Assembly: GCA_020744225.1 (NCBI GenBank)
Contig: JAGMWG010000015.1
Coordinates: 62,001-126,000, forward strand
Direction: 5' to 3'
Length of the DNA stretch: 64,000 bases
Origin: Paraphoma chrysanthemicola
Taxonomy: Eukaryota > Ascomycota > Dothideomycetes > Pleosporales > Phaeosphaeriaceae
Shown here: positions 43,543 to 53,440 of the stretch, in pieces
Position numbering within the stretch: the stretch's first letter is position 1
How the letters are laid out: each line of letters starts with the position of its first letter
Made by a program: the position numbers and the translations under genes
The notes under the pieces: model-generated
Seen by the model: only the letters and a program-made list of their open reading frames with translations
Databases searched by the model: none
What the model was told of the DNA's origin: nothing

Positions 43543-44326
43543 TGTGTCGTGGTGGAGGTGCGAATGTTTGAAGTGGAGGAAAAGCACAAGAATGGTAATA
43601 TGGAGAGAGCGCTCATACGATGGCAAAAGTAAACAGTGGTGGTTTCCTGATGGTAAGAGCTGTAATCAAAAGGGTCCTTACATATGATTATCTATGATGC
43701 TAAGGTAGCAGCCAGTGTTGCACGCAATCCGCGTAACTCCACACTGCCTTCGATCCCAAGCACAAGGCTCACAGTCCCCGGACCGGGTTCAATGGATCAC
43801 ATCGTTGCCCTAATCTCGCCCAACATTTTCCTTTGCCGGGGATGCGGGGTATTGTTCGAGGGGAAGGTGCCGACTTCAGTGGCAAATCCGGATAAGGTGG
43901 CATATCTCTTACGCAGCTGCTCTGGTCAGGTGGCAAGCGTCGCATGTGCAACGAGCAATCGAGCTTCATAGTCCTATACGGGTATCAGGCTGACCAAGGT
44001 TGTAAAATTAGGACCATCGATCGATATCTCGGTCCGTTACCCGGATGAATGTGGTGCTTCACGGCGCAGCTCGGTGGTCCGACCGGCGTCGAGATTTAGA
44101 CATCCTTGCTCACACGCATCCATCCGGGCTTTCCCTCTTCGACCAATCTAGCCTGGCTCGCAGCAATCAGAACTGGCGTTATAGAACTTCATTACTCAAA
44201 TGAGCCCTCAGACACATTACACAACTTGACTCCCTAGCCGCCACACAGTCCATCGCATTAAAGCACCTTTTCTTTGCTAGTATCGCTTATTGTCGTTGCC
44301 GAACTATCTTCTTGTACTATTGAGAT
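43543..44326. promoter_or_regulatory. divergent promoter of P450 and flavin monooxygenase genes
   Basis: Holds copy 3 of the shared word and two inverted CGG/CCG elements with one-base spacing (CGGACCG at 43779-43785, CGGTCCG at 44030-44036) plus CGG-N4-CCG at 44072-44081. Such CGG pairs are the usual target type of Zn2Cys6 factors; chance occurrence is possible. Confidence 0.45.
43890..43903 (+). promoter_or_regulatory. shared 14-bp word, copy 3 (candidate operator)
   Basis: GGATAAGGTGGCAT, preceded by CC; shares CCGGATAAGGTGG with copy 1 exactly. Sits 348 bp from the P450 ATG and 424 bp from the flavin monooxygenase ATG. Confidence 0.5.
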
Positions 44327-46124
44327 ATGGAGTATCCAGTTGTTATCGTGGGTGCAGGTCCTTCGGGAGCCACTACTGCCCTCCTTCTGGCGAACATGGG
44401 CGTGAAGTCGTTGGTCTTGTCGAGACACAGCAATACCGCAAACACTCCGCGCGCACACATCTTCAATCAAAGAGCAATGGAGGTGCTTCGAGATGCTGGA
44501 CTGGAACAAGGGCTAAACTCGATCGCGAGTCCTGCACACGGTGAGAACGCTTTCATTCGCGTATGATGCTTGTAGCTGATACCTCTTCGCTCCAGACATG
44601 CAGCACACTTCTTGGTCGAACACTCTTGCTGGCGAAGAATACGGACGGCTATGGGCTTGGGGTAACAAGCCGGCCCAAAAGGGCGATTACGAATCTGCCA
44701 GTCCGTGTGTCATGTCAGACCTTCCTCAAAGTCTGCTAGAGCCTGCCTTGGTCGCTGAGGCGACACGACAAGGAGCAGAGTTTCGCTTCTACACTGAGTT
44801 TGTGAGATTCCAAGAAAGGGATGGCGTTGTCGAAACCACATTACGGGATAGGAAAACCTTAGAGGAGTACACAGTGATCTCGCAGTACCTGATTGGTGCC
44901 GACGGCGCCCGCAGTCCAGTCATCGAAGCGTTGAAAATTCCTATAATCGGTCGCCAACTTAACAATGCTTTCAACGTTCACATCAAAGCCGATCTTTCAA
45001 GATACGTAGAGAATCGGCCAGGCAGTCTGAATTGGATCCTCAACCCCGATGCGCCTGATTGGTCAGCTGTGGGCAATTTCCGGATGGTTCGACCATGGAA
45101 CGAATGGGTCGTGTCTATGCACCCAGCGACTAAAAGTATGGAAACCATGAAACCTACCGAGGAAGCCATTCGTAGCCGGCTTTACCAGATGATAGGGGAG
45201 AGAAACGTAGACATTGAAATTCTGTCGACCTTTTCCTGGACGATCAATGACCAGGTTGCCGAGCGATGGCAAAGCGAAAGTGGGCGAATTCTATGCATTG
45301 GCGATGCTGTGCACCGGCACCCTCCCATCAACGGACTTGGCAGCAACACTTGCATCTCAGACGCGTTTAATCTCGCCTGGAAGGTGGCTTACGTGATTAA
45401 AGGATGGGCTTCGTCAACACTGCTCAATACTCTGACGATTGAGCGCAAGCCTGTTGGCGACGGCGTCGTACGCCGCGCAAACAATGGTATGGAAGCCCAC
45501 CGTCACCTGTGGGCACAAATTGGACTAGATCCCGAATCTCGCAAGCTTGCAACAGCACAACTCGCCTCTGACTCCGAGGATGGAGCTCGCAAGCGTGAAG
45601 CGTTTCGAGAAGCCATTGAAGCTACAGAAGACGAGGTTCAGGCTTTGGGCATTCAGATGAATCAGATATACGTTGGCTCACCTGCCACCGTCGTCGAGCC
45701 CAACGATGAACCCCCAGACTTTTCGCAGCTAAACACACTCCGTCATGTCATGTACTCGACGTATCCTGGCTATCATCTACCTCATGTTTGGCTAGCGACG
45801 GATGGACAGTCTCCGAGGAAGTCCATTCTCGACCTGTGCGGTCAAGGACAGTTCACGCTCATCACGGGAGTCGGAGGCGACGCCTGGGTAGATGCTGCGA
45901 AATTCATTTCGAAGCAGGGTGGGGTTCAAGTCGGATCGATTAAGGTTGGTTTCAGGTGTGATTATATGGATTGTTACCGCGATTGGTATCGTCATCGCGG
46001 CGTGGGCGAAAAGGGCGTCGTGCTTGTACGACCGGATCATTTTGTTGCGTGGCGATGCAAAGACATGATTGAAGACCCCACCTCGAGGTTAATCACAATT
46101 CTGAAGCAAATACTTGGGAGCTGA
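44327..46124 (+). CDS. FAD-dependent aromatic hydroxylase (phenol hydroxylase / TfdB type), 580 aa; two exons
   Basis: Model: 44327-44540, intron 44541-44595 (55 nt, GTGAGA donor, GCTGAT branch, CTCCAG), 44596-46124. FAD Rossmann motif GAGPSG near the N terminus, the DG motif GADGARSP, and the GD motif IGDAVHRHPPINGLGSN. Between them YGRLWAWGN and YESASPCVMSDLPQ are typical of 2,4-dichlorophenol-6-monooxygenase-like enzymes. The C-terminal thioredoxin-like domain is present (LITGVGGDAW, VLVRPDHFVAWR). The class uses NAD(P)H and O2 to hydroxylate phenols ortho to the hydroxyl, giving catechols. That fits a VOC extradiol-type protein in the same cluster. No signal peptide. Confidence 0.9.
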
Positions 46125-47017
46125 TTAGGCGGCATAGAATTTGTTAGTAGAGATACGAAGTATGCCAATGTTGTTCCTTGCTCTATCGGTCACATCAATA
46201 TGCCATGCAGTCGAACATCGCAAAGAGCGGCCTTTTGGACATGGGCTTAGAAATTCTTAAGCCAATAACTCAGACGTCACGAATCTGCTGCTCCAATTGT
46301 GAGAAACAGATGAGGGCTAGATGCGTTCATTACATTAAAATTCAGATGAGACTCTGGAGGGTTGCACGAACGTCGCAATGCAAAAATTGCGCTAGCCAAC
46401 AGCTCCTTCCTTCCAAGCTCCACGAAACCGAGACTGGGAATGACCAGCGCATTTCGGCTGTGTTCTGTCTTCGTCCAATCATACTCGATTCTTTTACTGC
46501 TGAAAGATGCGGATAGCCAAGAGAGCGAACGCGGAACTGCCAATAACGTGGCGGCGATGAGATCGGAACTTCATGTACCAAGACACGGACTGGAAGTTAC
46601 AGTCCAGATGGGTTGTGTATGGTGGCTTACTCCGCAGCAATTACCCCGCAAAGACAAGTAGATCGCTCTAGGCTGTATGTGGAAGTGTATACAAAAAGAA
46701 TGCCACTTTGTCCATGCCACTTCGTTTCTCCGGATCGAAACTTGCAGCCGAATCTGGGGCCCCAGACAAGACTACGCCGATTTTGGAGATGGATGCGGAT
46801 GAAGAAACGCAAAAAGCATGCAGTCTTAAGTACTGACATAAGTTGAATTTCAAAGCCGCAACCATTTGGTCAAGCTTTCAAGAGCAGGAGTCTCGTCACT
46901 TTCAGTACTTTCTCGGTTCTTGCTACATCACTACGTAAGTCTTCTTATTCAATAAACTGGCTTTTCCCTCGAAAGCTAATGTGCGTAGTGAACAATCAAA
47001 GTCCTGACGCTGTCAAC
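46125..47017. other. no gene recognised; promoter of the PRISE reductase
   Basis: Short frames only. No copy of the shared 14-bp word was found here. Confidence 0.4.
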
Positions 47018-48157
47018 ATGCCAAACGTCGCGCTCGTTACTGGAGGGAACGGCATCACCGGTTCCGCCATCATAGAATACCTTGTCAAAAACACTACCGC
47101 AAAGGAATGGAGCAAGATCATCGTGACTTCGCGGTCGCCATTCAAGACGACTGTCCAAGATGACCGGATCACTTTTATTGCCCTCGATCTGAGCGAAGAG
47201 CCGTCCAAGCTCATCGAGAAAATGTCTCCTTTATGCGCAGACGTCACTCATGCCTATTTCTCATCCTACATCCACAAAGATGATTTCAAGGAGCTCAACA
47301 TTGCCAACGAAGCACTCTTTTCCAACTTCGTCGACGCACTTACCACCGTGGCTAAGAAACTACAAAACATCACCCTCCAGACCGGCGGCAAGCACTACAA
47401 CGTGCACATCATGCCCGTACCTTCTCCCGCGCGCGAGGAAGAGGAGCGTCGCGAAAGCCCCATCGGTAACTTCTACTACCCACAAGAAGACTACCTCATT
47501 GAGCGGCAGAAGGGTTCAAACTGGACATGGAACGTGATCCGCCCCGAAGCCATCATCGGCCACACATCCAAACCCAACGGCATGAACTCTGCACTCACAT
47601 ATGCGCTCTACTTCCTCGTGTGCAAACACCTAGGCACCGAAGCCAAGATGCCAACTAATCAGCGCTACTGGGAAGGCACCGACGATCTCTCGGACTCGCG
47701 ACTCATTGCCGACCTAACCATCTGGGCGAGCACGACGGCCAAAGCAGCAAATCAGGCCTTCAACGTCACAAACGGCGACTACGTCTGCTGGCGCTACATG
47801 TGGCCTCGAATCGCAGCCTATTTTGGCGCAAACGCGTCATCAGACCAAGTCTTTACGAAGCCGCGCCCAGAGGAAGGACAAACACAGCTCGATACCAGCC
47901 TAGCAGAATGGGCTGCCGACAAAAAGGACGTCTGGTACAAAATCTGCGACGAGGCGGGGTGTCCTGAAGCAAAAGCCACATGGGAGTCCGGCACGTGGGC
48001 GTATCAGGACTGGGTGTTTCAGCGCACGTGGTCGGCGACGCTGAGCATCAACAAGGCGCGTAGGTTTGGGTGGAATGGGCATTTGGATTCGTATCAGAGT
48101 TTGACGGATGCGTTTGATAAGTTTGTCGAGTTGGGCCAGATTCCGAGGATAAAGTAG
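47018..48157 (+). CDS. PRISE-family reductase (iridoid synthase / progesterone 5-beta-reductase-like SDR), 379 aa
   Basis: Single exon. ATG at 47018 (MPNVALVTGGNGITG) is chosen because the Rossmann strand starts at once, as in relatives; an in-frame ATG at 46979 would add 13 residues. The glycine motif TGGNGITGSAI, the Lys motif LQTGGKHY and the tyrosine motif NFYYPQEDYL correspond to the atypical catalytic Lys and Tyr of PRISE enzymes, which reduce enones with NADPH. WNVIRPEAIIGH and AFNVTNGDYVCWR also fit. Fungal members occur both in secondary-metabolite clusters and alone. It follows the hydroxylase gene in the same direction, but without the shared operator-like word. Confidence 0.88.
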   Translation: MPNVALVTGGNGITGSAIIEYLVKNTTAKEWSKIIVTSRSPFKTTVQDDRITFIALDLSEEPSKLIEKMSPLCADVTHAYFSSYIHKDDFKELNIANEALFSNFVDALTTVAKKLQNITLQTGGKHYNVHIMPVPSPAREEEERRESPIGNFYYPQEDYLIERQKGSNWTWNVIRPEAIIGHTSKPNGMNSALTYALYFLVCKHLGTEAKMPTNQRYWEGTDDLSDSRLIADLTIWASTTAKAANQAFNVTNGDYVCWRYMWPRIAAYFGANASSDQVFTKPRPEEGQTQLDTSLAEWAADKKDVWYKICDEAGCPEAKATWESGTWAYQDWVFQRTWSATLSINKARRFGWNGHLDSYQSLTDAFDKFVELGQIPRIK

Positions 48158-48494
48158 GGCAGTTGGTGGGATAAGAGCAGGAATTGTGTGATGTGGTTTG
48201 ATGGACGGTTTCTCTTTTGTTCGGTCAGGAGCGGTTTTGATATGTAGTTCAAAGGGAAGAGCGATGATCGTGGATAATGTTGGCTGGTTATGTGATGTAT
48301 GACTGGTTTTGGTTGTTACCCAAAAAAGCGCAGAGCTTTTCGACATAGGTTGGAGAGCGCTGGCATCGAATAACCAATAAAATACGAATCGCATAATAAG
48401 ACCTCAATCTGAAACACTGGCATTTTCTGCTCATCCACTGAGTCTCACTCTATGGCGGCGTCGTTCTCCAGCGCCCTCAAGGCCCACGCCGATT
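48158..48494. other. convergent 3' flanks
   Basis: Nothing seen besides the two 3' ends. Confidence 0.5.
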
Positions 48495-49552
48495 TCAAAC
48501 CTCCTGCTTCTTCATCCACTCTTCAGCCTCGTCTTTGAACTCCGGCCTCCATCTCGTCAGTGGCGGCCTCCCATTCACGACATCCCCCACACTCCACAAC
48601 ATGCGCTTCTTATCCGTCTCCTCGGTGACATCGTTGTCCGGACAGATGATGTAGAATTTGCCCGCCGCCATTTTGTCATACATGTATGACGCGACCTGCG
48701 CAGGCGACCATGCGCCTGCTGGTTTGTCTTTTGGGGTTCCGGGGACGTTGCCGGACTGCCATCATTCAAGCCACCGTCAGTTTAGCTGAAACCGGAATGA
48801 TGTGCTAATAGTAACGATTGATGAAAAAAATAGAAACAGAGACAACGACGGAGATCGGGGAGAGAAGGGAAGGGAGAAAAACATACCAATCCCGTAAACG
48901 TCCACCCCGGAACAAGTAAATGCACACCAACATTCGTCTCCCTCAAATCAAAACTCAAATGCTCCGCCAACGCCTTCACAGCCGCTTTACTCGCATTGTA
49001 CGCCGGATTGCCCGGCGGATTCGTAATCCCTTGCTTCGACCCCGTAATCACAATCGCGCCCGATGAGCGTGCCTGGAACGACGGAACGTAGGTGTTCAAG
49101 CCGTTGATTACGCCTTGGAGATTTGTGTGGAGGATCTATATTCCACGCAAAATCATAATTAGTTAGTTAGTTGCTAATGGTGGCGTGGTAGGTTTAGGAA
49201 ATTTCATGTCCATGAGGTAAGAGGATGATAGATCTGCTGGACTTACTTTCTCGAAATACTCCTCATCACCCCATCCTCCCCTCCCTCCAACGCCCGCATT
49301 CAACATCAAAAAATCAACTTCTCCAACCCTCTCCTTTAATCCCTTCCACGCCTGCTTATCCCCAACATCAACTTTCACACACGTGACATCCCCCGTGAGA
49401 TTCTTCTGCGCGAGGTCCAGTGTTTCCTGGTTGAAGTCTGCAATCGTGACTTTCATCGAGTGCGAGAGACATAGTTCGGCGACGGCGAGGCCAATGCCTG
49501 AGGCGCCGCCTGTGATGAGGGCGTGCGCGGAGGGGCGGAAAACGGATGTCAT
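48495..49552 (-). CDS. short-chain dehydrogenase/reductase, 271 aa; three exons
   Basis: Model: 49552-49247, 49135-48887, 48755-48495, with introns of 111 and 131 nt, all phase 0; the second intron has AACTGAC then GGCAG. Classical SDR signature: TGGASGIG for NAD(P), LNAG (FLMLNAGVG), catalytic Ser in VITGSKQG and Tyr-x3-Lys in YNASKAAV. The C-terminal part (VPGWTFTGL joined to SGNVPGTPKDKPAG) and the LWSVGDVVNGRPPL tail are typical of fungal members. Substrate unknown. Intron 2 is unusually long for this locus. Confidence 0.88.
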
Positions 49553-49917
49553 GGCTTATTTGTGTAGGAAGGGGTTTGGAGTGGAATGATTTGATGGAAT
49601 ATTAGGATTGTGTTTGATTGGTAGGAAGGTGGTGGGATGAAATCACGGAAATGCGGTAGACGAGAGCATGTAGCCGAGCTTCTTATGTACGATCGCTTAC
49701 ATGGTGGATTGGGATAGCTCTTGAAAGTGGGGTGGGACCATGACGATTAGTAGCGGGAATTAGATTCTTATCTCCGAGCTGCGTCCACCGTCTCAAGCAG
49801 CTAGACTCGAAAGGTTATATAAAAGACTTAGTTCCTCTACCTACATTTATGGGGTATCGCGATTCTACGAATATACATCCCTAAGCACTCCCTCCTCCCT
49901 CAATCAAACTCACTTCC
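49553..49917. other. promoter of the SDR gene, 3' flank of the hydrolase gene
   Basis: No gene seen. Confidence 0.4.
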
Positions 49918-52900
49918 TCAAACCCTTCCCCCAGCATTAGCAAGCGTACTTAAATCCTCCTGCGCAGTTTCAAACCGCTCAACCGGAGGCCGCGATACCT
50001 TCTCTGCACCCTCAACCTCATCTGGCTGTGCGCCACTACTGAAAAGTCCAGCACCAGGGGCAGCAGTGTAAAAACGCTCAACAACAGGCCTATCCTTCTC
50101 TTCTACACTCGGTACTGCGGCTGGTGTGGCGTCTTGTGTAGTTACGGACGGAGCACCGAGCTCTTTCTCCGCTTGGGCAACATCCACGGCTGGCGGCGTG
50201 GAAATACCTACGCTTTGCAAAGTAACCATGCTAGCATTTGCATCTTGCCCGTCATCTACCTTGAGGCTAAAAGGGTACGCAATGCCGCCCTTGGTGGGTC
50301 GCGTGCTTGATCCATCCGTTGCTGGGATGAGTGTAGCCGGCGACTCGGGGTGATCAGACACTACAATGTTCGGGGGCGGGGAAGTTGTCGGCGAAGGTAG
50401 AGGCGAGGCTTTGCGCTCGGGAGCGATTTTTGTGGCTTCCGCCAGACCTGGGACTGGGGGTGCAAGCTTGGAGACATCATCGAGGGATGCGTTGGCCTGG
50501 CCTTTATCTGTCACGGCAGAGTGACGCGATCGAGAACGTAGACGAGATGTTGCAGCCACGAGGTTGGCTCTGCGACTGCGAGTTGTCTTTTCAGCAGGCT
50601 TGGTCTCTGCAGCACCATCCGTTGCCGGCTTGGGTTGATCGACTGTAGATGCTGGGTCGGTTTGATCACTCGCCTGATCAGCCCTTTCTTCGCGTACAAT
50701 CTGCTCCGTGTTAGCTTCGAACGGACAGAAGTCGGGCATATCGAGACTTACCGTTGCAGAGTCATGCTTGCTTCCCCACCCGGCCCACATGGACATGCCC
50801 CAACTCCGCTTCTTCGCCTTCTCCGCTTTCATGCCTTTGACTCTCCTTCCCGCCAGTGCGGTCGGTGGTGGGATCTCGCCATCAAACCCCTCGAAACCCT
50901 TCTCCATCTCCTTCAATCTCTGCTTCTGAATTTTGATCTTCTGCTTGGCAAACTTGCTGTTCCACTGCTGTTGTGCTTTCATCCACTTGCTAACGACTCC
51001 GGTCTTTGGTACGCCCACATCGACACTAGCGAGCTGCAACGCTTCAAGCTCCTCTTTGGGAGCCAGAGGGTGTATACGTCCGTGTCGGTCAATGCGCTGT
51101 CGGATCATGTGATGTTCGAAAGGCGGGAGAGGATCGCCAGCTCGACCAACCGTCACAGCCGCCTTCGCTGAATTGCTCGCCTTGGACCTATTCGTCTCAT
51201 CCTTTGGTAGCTTCGACGACTTTGCCTTATCCAAGGATGAATCTGAGGCGCCTCTTTCGGAATCTGACGAATCTGACGAATCGCTGCTGATGAACGAGAT
51301 GTCGTCATCATCGACGATATCAATGGATTTCTTCTGGGCTTTAGCCAGTGCCCAGGCGCCAAACTGTGCGATGCTGCGGTACATGTGCTTTGCGGGCCGT
51401 GTGAAGCTGAGCGTCGGCCCGACGTGGCACATGTCATCCCATACCTGAAGGTTCACATTGGTGGGCCGATACTTTGCGGCCTGTGCCTTTATCTCCTCCA
51501 AAGTCTGATTATTCGATGGCGGAGGCAAGTATGCCAGCGGTTGTGCGGCTTTGTGAGCAACATAAATCTGCTCGTCGCGGAGCAGCTCACCTCCACCAGT
51601 CTGAATAAGCAAAGGCGGCAGACCACCAAGAGTTGGCTGCAGTGCTGGCGAAACCAGTGGATGTGTGATGAGGTGGTTTGCAGCATACATCTGGATCTGG
51701 TCCTTGATCTCGATGCGCATGTCGTTATCGAGTTGTACCGACAACATACTCTTTGGACCAATGCTATATTTGCCATTTGGAGAGACCCACATATCTGTGC
51801 CGGGACCTGCTGCGGACGGATCGAGGATATCCTTCAGGTCAGGTTGCTCTCCAGACCGAACCGAGTAGCCGCGTACGCGCTCCTGCTTGGCCTCTTTCTC
51901 AGCCTCGCGGGCCTCCTTCTTGTCCTTGGACGTCGACGCCCGTGGTGACTTCTTGCCCTTCGGGTGTCCGTCCCGTGATCGTTCGAATTCGACCAGATCG
52001 TCGGCGTTTGGAGGAGCTGCAGGCTGTCAGTCATGACTGGGGCCGGATGGTGGATAAACTCACGCCAACTCATGCTGGGCTTATGGACGAAGCCATGGGC
52101 CGGAATATAGTCCATCTTGCCATCTCCACCAAGGCTGGGAAAGCTATGCGTCAGGTCGACCCAAGGACTAATCAGAATGGCGCCCGCAGGAAGAGGAAGG
52201 CCCTGGTCGCGCAGGGTGACCAACATGCTCAGCACCATGCCGCCGCCGGCCGAGTCTCCCGCCAGAATTATAGTGTTGGGGTCGTGCTTCTCGTCGAGCA
52301 GATGGAGGTACACGGCGAGACCTGTCACTGTCAGCACACCCACCTACCACGGCTCAAAAGATGTCGACTCACAATCTTGCAGACCACACGGGAACGGAAA
52401 CTGCGGCGCAAGCCTATATTTTGGTGCTATGACCCTAGCCTTCAGCTTGCGCGCGTGGCGCTGCATCTGATAGCGGTGCTCGTCCACACTGCCAAAGAAG
52501 TACGCGCCGCCGTGCACATACAGCATAATGCGGTCACCCTTGGCGATGTTGAGTTGTTTCCGCGCGTCATAGTCCTTGCGCATCTCGATCCACTCGGCCT
52601 TCAGCGCAGCACCATCTCTCCTCCACTGCCACCATGTCTTCCCGCCGACCGCTTCGATGCCCTTGGGCCCAAGCTGCGCGCTGATGAGCTCGGCGGAGCG
52701 CTGCAATTGGGCGCTCGTGATCTCAATCACCTTCACGTGCACCCAATGCGGCACGGGCACCCATTGCGACGTGAAGGCTTGGAGCTCGTCAACCGTGTGG
52801 AAAGACGCGTAGTGGAGGAAGCGTCGGATCAGTTCGAGGCCTTCGTGGTAGGATATGTGCGCTGTCGGTTTCTGGTGCAGCGGTCGGCGATTCAGGTAGT

Positions 52901-52967
52901 GCGAGAGGTATGTCTGGATGACGGTGGGCGTGACCGCCGCGCTTACGGAAATGGTGTTTACCGGCAT
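49918..52967 (-). CDS. hormone-sensitive-lipase-type alpha/beta hydrolase with long disordered tail, 966 aa; four exons
   Basis: Model: 52967-52373, 52321-52064, 52016-50752, 50700-49918. The introns are 51, 47 and 51 nt; the last (50751-50701, GTAAGT, AGCTAAC branch, GAGCAG) is a multiple of three without a stop and is invisible to ORF scans. HSL family marks: oxyanion motif YVHGGAYFFGS, nucleophile elbow GDSAGGG, and His in DDMCHVGP. The acid position reads GGGELLRDE, with Glu where HSLs have Asp. A charged insert (about residues 285-340, rich in Lys/Glu/Arg) interrupts the fold, and the C-terminal 450 residues are Ser/Pro/Asp-rich, with SSDSSDSSDSE and SRRANLVAATSRLRSRSR. Fungal relatives of this size act on lipid droplets or esters; the substrate is not known. 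Confidence 0.85.
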
Positions 52968-53440
52968 CGTGTGTTTGCGCAATGGCTAGGGGACGACGCG
53001 GATGTATCGGAGCTAACGCTCAGCACTTGAGCGCGTTAATCAGGAGGAAAGAAAGGAAAATGCTAGCAATGCGCCAGCATGTTGTTGAGGATTACGAGAG
53101 GAAAGGAGACTACAAGGATACAGACACTCAGAAATAAGCATGTGGAGAAGATCCCCAGATTTTCGCGGACTGGACCTCTGTATGCAGGGGAGAAAGCTCG
53201 GCCCCACAGCGGCTACGTCATCGACTGCTAACTTCCTCACTCGGTAGGTGGTACGTTGTCGCCCAAGCATAAGCGGAACCGAGTGGTAAGATATAGAAAC
53301 ATTGTGCCATATTATATCTTGGTTGCTAGCATGCGCTTGGTGGTGTGTGCCGTCTACTGGCCACACTGCATGAGCTGCGCTAACCACTTAAAGACATATG
53401 AGAAGCCCTGCCTATAGAGGCTCATCTGTAACTTAACCCC
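52968..53440. other. no gene recognised
   Basis: Promoter of the hydrolase gene and 3' flank of the P450 gene. Confidence 0.4.
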
